From Trema orientale (Eukaryota; Streptophyta; Magnoliopsida; Rosales; Cannabaceae), in NCBI GenBank assembly GCA_002914845.1, contig JXTC01000056.1, positions 481,956-545,955 on the forward strand: a stretch of DNA of 64,000 nucleotides, in the 5' to 3' direction. A program made the translations under genes and the position numbers. Position 1 is the first letter of the stretch. Each line of letters opens with the position of its first letter. Below, in pieces: positions 57,001 through 64,000 of this stretch. The notes beneath the pieces are model-generated. The model was not told the DNA's origin and ran no database searches. It saw only the letters and a program-made list of their open reading frames with translations.

Positions 57001-60000
57001 ATATCAGAATCTAGTTCAGTTTGGAATCTACTGCTCATACTTAGTGTTGGCATAACCATAAAATCCTAGCACTATAATTAACTCAAATACAAAGGTTTGA
57101 GAACCCTCTGTTGGTAAATGGAATAATTTTTTCTTAGTCTTGTTCTTCTTCTTCTTCTTCTTTTTTCTTTTTCTTTTCGGTAGATGTCTATGATACTATA
57201 GCTAGAGTGTTGGGTAGGAATGCTTGAATTTATTTGTTCCTTTTCTTTTCTTCATAGCTCACTGTGTGGTGGTGGGACTGTGGAAATTATCGGACCAATC
57301 GCATCAACGGTGGAGGATGTCATTCTAGTGTAAGAAAGTCATCTATTAATTGTAATGTGAACTGCCCAAATTTAATTGTTTGAGAATAGTTTTTTAAATC
57401 CCAATGTTATGATTATTCTAATGTTAGCTGTTGAGCGTTGCCTGATAACATAAAATGGTTAATAAACATTCAGTCCAAAGCAGTATTTAACCTGTTGTGA
57501 TGGAATTTATATCTTACCAGGTATTCGGCAATGTTGGGTTCTTCTCTTGTTGATAGATTGAGTTTGAAACCGGTAACATTTCTTACATCTTATGGGAATT
57601 ACTAGCAAAGTTGGAAGATGCAAAACAATGACCAAAATAATTGCATTCTCAATATTTTCTCGCTTTGTTTTCCTATTGGACATAGCACATTAATCCTTCT
57701 ACTTGTTTTTTTTCCCTCGGTTTAGCCCCCACCGTGTGTGCCAAACTTGTTAGCATATGAGAGTTCAGATATTATGGGATCCTTCCGACTAGGAAAGTAC
57801 ACAGAGGTAAGTAGTAACTAGATTTGTTTCAATTGTCCTCTTACAAATGAATTTTCATGGCATAAAAATTTAATAATTCTTACTTTCCTGCAGTGGTTTA
57901 ATGATGTATATTCAACCAATATATCTGAAAAATGTGATGAGGTTCTTAATCTTTTGTCAAAAAGCTATAATTGTGAAGTAAGTCATCACTATACTTAGAA
58001 ATACTTTCCACTTTCTTTTTTATTTCTATTTCAGAAAGATTTTGAATTTTGACGAGCGGTGCAATCTGTTACATATTCATAGGTGGTAGAAATTGTGGTG
58101 CCCGAGTTGCATGAGATGCGCAATGCTCATCTTGTTTCAATTGGATCTGAGTGTCTGCGTTCATTAAATCCAGATTGTGAAGACGGGTCAATCCTTCGCT
58201 TTTTTTTTAATTATTATTATTATTCTTTTAAAATTAATTTGCTTATGAAAAATTTATTTGCAATTTATTTCTTCTTCAGGAAACTTGAGAGATTGACATA
58301 TGATACTCGTATCAGTATGGCTCTTTTTCGATCTTTTACTGCAGCAGACTATGTGGCGGCCCAGTGTCTTAGGTGAGGCAAAATCTGTGCAAATCACAAA
58401 TCTTCCTGTGGGAAAATTTTTGTTTGACATAATTATGATAGGAGCAATCTAAATAAAATGAGTTTTGATTTAGAAGCATCTAAATATGTTGGATTCTTTG
58501 CAGAGTAGTAGTTTCCCCCTGACTTTTTTCCTTTTTTATCTGATTCACATGTGTAGATGGTTCCTGGATGAGTTAACATTGTTAATTATCCATAATTTCT
58601 AAATTCAAGTACCAATACGAAACCTCTATAATTGTTTATGGGTTTAGGATCTTTAAATTGCGACTATGATTATAAGATTCAGAAGAGACTTGGGATCTCT
58701 TGTGTAAAAAGCTAAGGTTAAAGAACAAAGTAGAGGTTGATAGGAAGAGAAATGGTTACTGGAAATAAATGGAAAGCAGTCAATTAGGAATGTTTTGGTT
58801 TTATCAAAGTGTATGTAATAGCTGACTAAGTTTTTGTGAAGTATGTTGGTGTTTCAAAGAATTAAGGGAGGAATTAAGCAATGCCTTTAATGCTCTTTTC
58901 CTTCTAGACAGAAGTAAATCAAATTGTCTATTCTTATAACAAGAATTAACTTAAGACCCAGTTAATAGTCTAACTTAAAATAATTAGCTCATCAGAATTT
59001 GTTAAGGACATTGGGTGCAGGATATTTGTAAAATTCCAGGTGTGCCCCTGAACATGGAAACAGCTAGAACTCTCAGGCCCAATAGTAAATTTATAAACTA
59101 ATTTAAAATGTGTACTCTTAGTTACTCAGTCTTTTGAAATGAAGAATTGTCATCTTTATTGGCCCCACAAGGCTCCACATTATAGAACTTCAAATATAGA
59201 AATTCGTACTGTACTTTGAAAAGAGTAATTTTATTTCGTTTTTCTTGCTGCTTCAAACATATGGTTTGTGAATAGGTTCAAAATTCTTTTAATACTTTAC
59301 TTGCCTCCTAGAATCTTTGATTGTATGCTTGAGTTTTGTGGTTATGTTTTCAAATTTTGTCTGATTTGATTCAGGAGAAGAATGATGTACCATCTCTTGG
59401 AGATATTCAAAAAGGTTGACTTCATAGTTACCCCAACAACTGGGTAAGTAAACTGCAACTGAGAACAGAATTAATAACTGCATAAGTTAATGGATTGGAG
59501 TGTATGTTAACCTGCATTATTGTTTTCAACTTAAAAATTAAAATTCATACAATAATACAGCATTATCTATACGTATGTTTTGCAATTTCTGAACTTCGTG
59601 TATAACACAATTTGGTATAAAACTCTGAACCTTTGCTGGTTGAGCCAAAGTTTCACAATGGTATCTCCAAACCGAATTTCCTTTGCTCTACTGTTTAGCA
59701 CAGACCAAGAACTTTTATTTGATATTAGCATGCATTATATTTGATCCTTAACTTCATTCCTGTTTAGAGTCTAATTTATTACTCAAAAAGTTTGTGTTCT
59801 GGAAAGTGAATTTTTTGTTTTGCTTCCTCTCCTATTAGCATTGTGCTAATGTCTACAGGTCTTTTTTTCACGCCCACAGGGCTAAACTTTCTATGGAATC
59901 TTAGTTTTACTTGTTTCCTCCTTTTGTGAAATTATAAATGAAATGATGTTCCTTTCCCTCCTTTGATGCATAACAGCATGACAGCACCTGTAATACCACC

Positions 60001-61352
60001 TAGTGCTGTTGAAGATGGAGAGTCAGACATGCAAGTTACAGGTATGCTGGTTTACAGTTTTGGTTGCAGCTTGAGAGAAATCTTTCTACTTTTAATAAAC
60101 CCCATAAACCAAATTGCAGAATACTTACCTGTGGTCATCAATACGCAATGACTTAAAAATGTTAATTAGCCAAACAAGAAAAGATACCTCACAGGCTTCG
60201 TGAATAATTTTGACTGAGACAATCCATGGGCTTCTATTAGCTGTTGTGGTCTCGAATTTTTACAGTTTTCTTATTGTTTTTGTACACTCTTATGCAGCTT
60301 CGATTTTTAAAAATTTTCTTTGTCCATTTGAAGAGAGTTATCTATATGACATTATTGTTAGAGAGAACCAAACAAGACTGTACGTTGCATCTTTTGAGAT
60401 ATTCGAAAAGTGATGCATCGCTTTCTTATGTTCAGGTTACCTTATGCGGTTTGTCGTTGTTGCAAATCTTCTTGGACTTCCTGCCATTACCGTGCCTGTA
60501 AGTGATGTTCACTTTTCTCTATAAACTATTTCTGAAATAGTCTACTTGTTTACGGCAGATAATTTATGTGAATCGTAATAACGAAGGTTGAGCAAAAGGC
60601 TCTTCCACTGTAATTTCCTTTTGAAAACACGTCCATTCTTTCCCTACTGTCTAACTTACAAATGTTAGACTTCAAGACTTGTATGTAATTGAAAACAAAA
60701 CTAATGCAGTTTATCTGTGGAAAATGAATGAGAAGTCCTCTAAAAATCCTCCTTTTATGAGGAGAATGTATAAGCTTGGTAATTGACGGATTGAAGAACA
60801 TTGTTCTTGTTCTGAAACCATACATTAGGACATCTGGATTCTGCTAAACTGCAGGCTTCATGGTCAATCTACAACCACAGATTCTCACTATCACGCAGGA
60901 ACGGGAAAATTTTTCTTTAACATTCTGGTCTTCAATAAAGCCTGACATCAGGCTCATTCTTATATTCTATTTCTGGATTTATGTGAACCTGCAATCAAAA
61001 CTTGATGGTCATTACACTTCAAGGGATAATACACCATAGTTCACTACCACAAGAATATTGATCAATATCTTATATTCTCAGGTGGGCTATGATAAACAAG
61101 GCCTTCCAATAGGTTTGCAACTGATTGGGCGTCCATGGGCTGAAGCTTCACTTTTGCGTTTGGCTTCTGCAGTGGAGGTATCAATTCTGATAACTTCTCA
61201 CCTTAAAGTAAATTAAGAAATAAAACGTATATACAAACTAAAAAAGAGATTATCCTTTATTCATCTGAAAAAGGGTCTTGTTTCTGTGTATTCAGGAACT
61301 CTGCCCGCTGAAGAAGAAGCCTGTTTCATTTTATGATGTTTTACGCAGCTGA
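54015..61352 (+). CDS. FAAH: Fatty acid amide hydrolase (amidase signature family)
   Basis: Reconstructed 20-exon gene: 54015-54093, 54234-54343, 54428-54488, 54842-55032, 55146-55275, 55709-55786, 55881-56028, 56326-56438, 56522-56597, 57258-57329, 57521-57572, 57726-57806, 57894-57977, 58083-58186, 58280-58372, 59375-59443, 59977-60041, 60436-60497, 61082-61177, 61296-61352. The spliced length of 1821 nt gives 606 aa, one shorter than Arabidopsis FAAH (607, from memory), and all phases agree. The amidase signature is present: catalytic Lys205 in MAIKDDID, Ser281 in YTGGSSSGPAA, Ser305 in DGGGSIRIPSS. Residue 285 is Pro where Arabidopsis has Ser. The N-terminal APHLTGFGLKLFVRMIETP is the plant-specific segment. 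The enzyme hydrolyses N-acylethanolamines (and other fatty amides) to free fatty acid and amine at membranes, ending these lipid signals in seedlings. Most splice sites are standard; the donors of introns 8 (GTTATG) and 14 (GTCAAT) are weak. Confidence 0.95.
55598..55638. repeat. AC/TA microsatellite in FAAH intron 5
   Basis: Alternating AC units interrupted by CCCCC and followed by TA units. Confidence 0.9.
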
Positions 61353-61425
61353 CTTTGCTGCTCATTTTAACTTTCATTGCTTAATAATCGGGTTTCGATG
61401 ATATTCTCATTCAAATATTTGAAGG

Positions 61426-61431
61426 AATAAA
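61426..61431 (+). terminator. Candidate FAAH poly(A) signal
   Basis: AATAAA 74 bp after the FAAH stop codon, at a normal distance for a plant near-upstream element. Another near-match (TTAATAAATATG) lies near 61536. Confidence 0.45.
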
Positions 61432-61980
61432 CGTCTGCATGCTATGATAGTCGGTCCATCTTTAGGTGTTGGGAAACCCTTTTCTTTATACATTTAAAAG
61501 CTCATATCAGTAATTTACTTGACAGTTTTAGTTGGTTAATAAATATGCACCTTTCTAGTTTCTTCAACAGTCTTTTCTTTCTCATGGGGTAGTTTTCTAA
61601 CCTAGTAAAATTGGGGTATTTAAAGCGTATGTGAAGACACTTCTTCAATGGAGTTTTATTTTAACTAGTTGGCCTAACGAATTTCGATGAGTTTCAGGGG
61701 ATTCTCAGTACAGACTCTAGTTTCTTTTCTCATCAAGAGTTTCAAGGGTGTTTTGTGAGACTACACTTGAAGCTCCTCTTTTTCTCCTTGTTTAAAGATG
61801 GCCCCTTATGTGGTAATAACAAGTTTTGCTAATGTGTTGGTGTTGGGTTTGGGTGGAATTGAATAGAAAGGATTCCATTACTATGTTTGGTTGTTTTCTA
61901 TGAATGGTACTAGCTATTTCAATGGATTGGCTACACTTGATCGAATTGTCATCCCTAAATGACATGGGTGGAATAGCCCA
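61432..61980. other. 3' flank of FAAH
   Basis: No further gene seen. Unique-looking AT-rich sequence up to the transposon at 61981. Confidence 0.45.
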
Positions 61981-62714
61981 TTAGGCCCTGTTTGGAGGGC
62001 AGGACAATGGAAAGGGACTGTTTTCCAGTCCCATGTTTGGGCCTTTTAGAGGACTGGACAAAATAGTCCGGTGTCCAAAATAATACCCCTATTTTGAGAC
62101 TAAATAGTCCCACTTAGAACTTGGGTTTATTTAGTGCAAGGATCATCACCTTTTTTTTTTTTTTTTTTGCAAAATTTTGTTTTGGATAAAATATTTTTTT
62201 ATCTTTTGTCTATTCTTAAATAAAAGAAAAATGCATATCCCATTCTTTTTTTTAAATAAATATATAATAATTATTAAAAATAACATAAAAAATTTATTTA
62301 TTTTGTTTTATTTTATTATTGTTTAATTTTCTCTCTCCAATTTATGAAATATTTATCTTCTTTTTCATAAAAAAAATATATGGGCGCGTCTACAGTAGGG
62401 GCGTCCCTACGTAAGGCCCTGTCTATACACCGTTTGATGGGAATTTGTGTATAAACAGATTCTCCACAGATTCCCATCAAACGGTGTATAAACATGGGCC
62501 TTACGTAGGGGCGCCCCTGCTATAGCCGCCTCCAAAAAGATATTATGAAAACTACATTTATGAAATTTTTATTATGTATTTATGCTCTAGTCCTGAGTTA
62601 CACTAAACACAATATAGTACTAAATAGTCCAATCTAGTCTAGTTCAGTCTAATCATAATTATTAAGTCAGTCCAATCCAATCAAATCCAGTCCTGTATAC
62701 CAAACGGGTCATTA
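61981..62714. mobile_element. PIF/Tourist-like element with TTA target duplication
   Basis: The element 61984-62711 starts GGCCCTGTTTGGAGGGCAGG and ends CCAAACGGGTCA, flanked by TTA at 61981-61983 and 62712-62714. The subterminal repeats AATAGTCC, GGACTG and CAGTCC recur in both orientations, as usual for such elements. There is no transposase. A nested hairpin lies at 62381-62533. Confidence 0.8.
62381..62533. repeat. Nested long hairpin
   Basis: The left arm GTAGGGGCGTCCCTACGTAA then GGCCCTGTCTATACACCGTT and TGATGGGAAT is mirrored almost perfectly by the right arm (ATTCCCATCAAACGGTGTAT then AAACATGGGCCTTACGTAGG and GGCGCCCCTGC). Arms are about 60 bp with a loop of about 25 bp. Outer ends GGGCGCGTCTACAG and CTATAGCCGCC also pair in part. 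It is GC-rich in an AT-rich host element, so probably a separate MITE inserted into it. Confidence 0.9.
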
Positions 62715-63639
62715 AATTTCTTGCCCATATCATATAATATTGTACTATCAAATTGACTTTCTACATTCAGTCTCCGCTCCTCTCATTCCTCTCTATTCAC
62801 TCTCTCTCCTCCTTGTCTTTCCACTCTTTATCTCCTTCCCTTTTCCACTCTCTCCCCTTTTATCTCCTAACTTAATTCTATATTCATTCAAATATTTTGT
62901 GGTTATGCATAACTTTCATTAATACTATTCCATTGTAAAGTCAATCTTAAAATTACAACAAAACAATTGAAGCACTTCTTTATTCCTTTACATTACCATC
63001 CCTTTCAACTTCGTTCCAACAAAACCATAGTGAGTTTGAAGTCCCTTTTTTGAGTACGGAAATTTAGACTTCATTTGTTACATTAACACACTGTACGCAG
63101 CACATTATACCATTCATTGTATGGTAGTGCTGCTTGTGTTTACCTTATTTTCATGGCGATGACATAAAGATTGAGATCATACATTCCATTCATAAATAAT
63201 TTTTTTTAAAGGAAAGAGTAAACGTTAGAACGAAAAAACTAAGAAAATAAAGGTTGACAAAGTCTTTACTTGTTAAGTTAAAAACAACAATTTACATTAA
63301 AACCTAGATAAATGAATAATCTTGGTTAAATAATAAAATTTTTTGTTCCAACTTGGGTCAGTGTACCAAAATAATAAACGCTAAATGCATATGATATTAT
63401 TTTTTATCTTAATATCTTTGAGGTCAATCGAATAGATAACTTAATAATTAATTGAAAACTTAAAAGAAATAACATATAAACATTTATAATATTAAGGAGT
63501 TTTTTTCTTATTAATTTCTATTTTTAGAATATTATGTTCTTTTTCAAAATCTGCATCTAAAATCATTATTTTTTTCTCTCTCTTTCTTTTTTTTTTGGGT
63601 ACCTAAATTGAACTTAGCCTCATCCTTAATTTTTGGTTC
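62715..63639. other. Intergenic, nothing recognised
   Basis: Pyrimidine-rich at 62785-62870 (CTCTCTCC and similar), otherwise AT-rich. No gene supported. Confidence 0.45.
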
Positions 63640-63890
63640 TTATAGCAAAATGACCAAAACTCGGTACGTTTTAAGTAAATGTCTATTTTTCAAATGCTAT
63701 AGTAAAATGACAAGTATATTAGTTTATATACTAAGTGTAAAATATAATATACCAACTATAAATACTAATATACTCATTATATATACTAAAGTTGGTTAAT
63801 ACGTAAATATACCAAGTGTAAAAATACATATACTCGATCATTTAGCTGTAAAAAGAGAAAAATAGACATTTACTAAGATTAAGTGTAAAA
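63640..63890 (+). repeat. Dispersed repeat R1, diverged copy 3
   Basis: Shares with R1 copies 1 and 2 the phrases CTTATAGCAAAATGACC, GTAAATGTCTATTTTTCAAA, ATACCAAGTGTAAAAATACA and TCGATCATTTAGCTGTAAAA. More diverged than the other two. Confidence 0.45.
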
Positions 63891-64000
63891 ACAAAATACA
63901 CACTAATTTTCCTTAAAATTTTTACAATAAATACAATATTAGTCGAAGATTGACTACCCAAGAAGGGTGGTCAATTGGATTTTAAAACTTTGTTGCAAAG

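Noticed and set aside
60244..60501. 85-aa frame in the FAAH region
   Set aside because: It is mostly intron 17 read in frame with exon 18. The spliced reading from 60436 to 60497 matches FAAH and the rest does not.

Overview
This is an AT-rich, gene-poor stretch of a flowering-plant nuclear genome, almost certainly a eudicot. The evidence is four plant-type host genes with GT-AG introns, together with plant families of mobile DNA: LINEs, solo LTRs, a TRIM, SINEs with target-site duplications, hAT and PIF/Tourist-like elements, and many foldback MITEs. The species cannot be fixed from the sequence. About 10 kb of the 64 kb belongs to host genes; most of the rest is mobile-element debris or unrecognised AT-rich sequence.

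Host genes in order: (1) a small three-exon CYSTM gene (cysteine-rich transmembrane module, 66 aa) on the minus strand at 9901-10792, whose exons are too short to stand out as open frames; (2) an intronless PB1-domain (octicosapeptide/Phox/Bem1p) gene on the minus strand at 22228-23799; (3) an intronless three-finger C2H2 zinc-finger repressor of the ZAT type with EAR motifs on the plus strand at 45517-46530; (4) a 20-exon fatty acid amide hydrolase (FAAH) gene on the plus strand at 54015-61352, reconstructed to 606 aa with the Lys205/Ser281/Ser305 triad in place. PB1 and FAAH genes are also neighbours on Arabidopsis chromosome 5 (from memory At5g64430 and At5g64440), so the window probably keeps an ancestral gene order stretched by repeat insertions.

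Mobile DNA by region: 0.2-2.5 kb, a large non-autonomous DNA transposon; 5.0-9.5 kb, two neighbouring solo LTRs with perfect 5-bp target duplications; 11-14 kb, MITE-like repeats; 14.2-18.9 kb, a decayed L1-type LINE carrying a nested 383-bp TRIM; 24.3-26.7 kb, a 370-bp direct duplication with a foldback element between the copies; 28-32 kb, MITEs and a decayed Ty3/gypsy LTR-gag fragment; 34-38 kb, a foldback element, a hairpin-unit minisatellite and an element with about 210-bp terminal inverted repeats; 40-44.6 kb, two 5'-truncated LINE tails and a SINE; 48.6-51 kb, a dense cluster of SINE, MITEs and a hAT element with a perfect 8-bp target duplication; 62-62.7 kb, a PIF/Tourist-like element with an internal long hairpin.

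The four host genes do not form a pathway. FAAH would hydrolyse N-acylethanolamine lipids, the zinc-finger protein would repress transcription, the PB1 protein would act as a scaffold, and the CYSTM peptide would sit in membranes, probably in stress responses. The most interesting leads are a frame-broken coding-like leader just upstream of FAAH, two short frame-neutral stop-free FAAH introns, the hairpin minisatellite, the long-TIR element, and the TRIM nested in the LINE.
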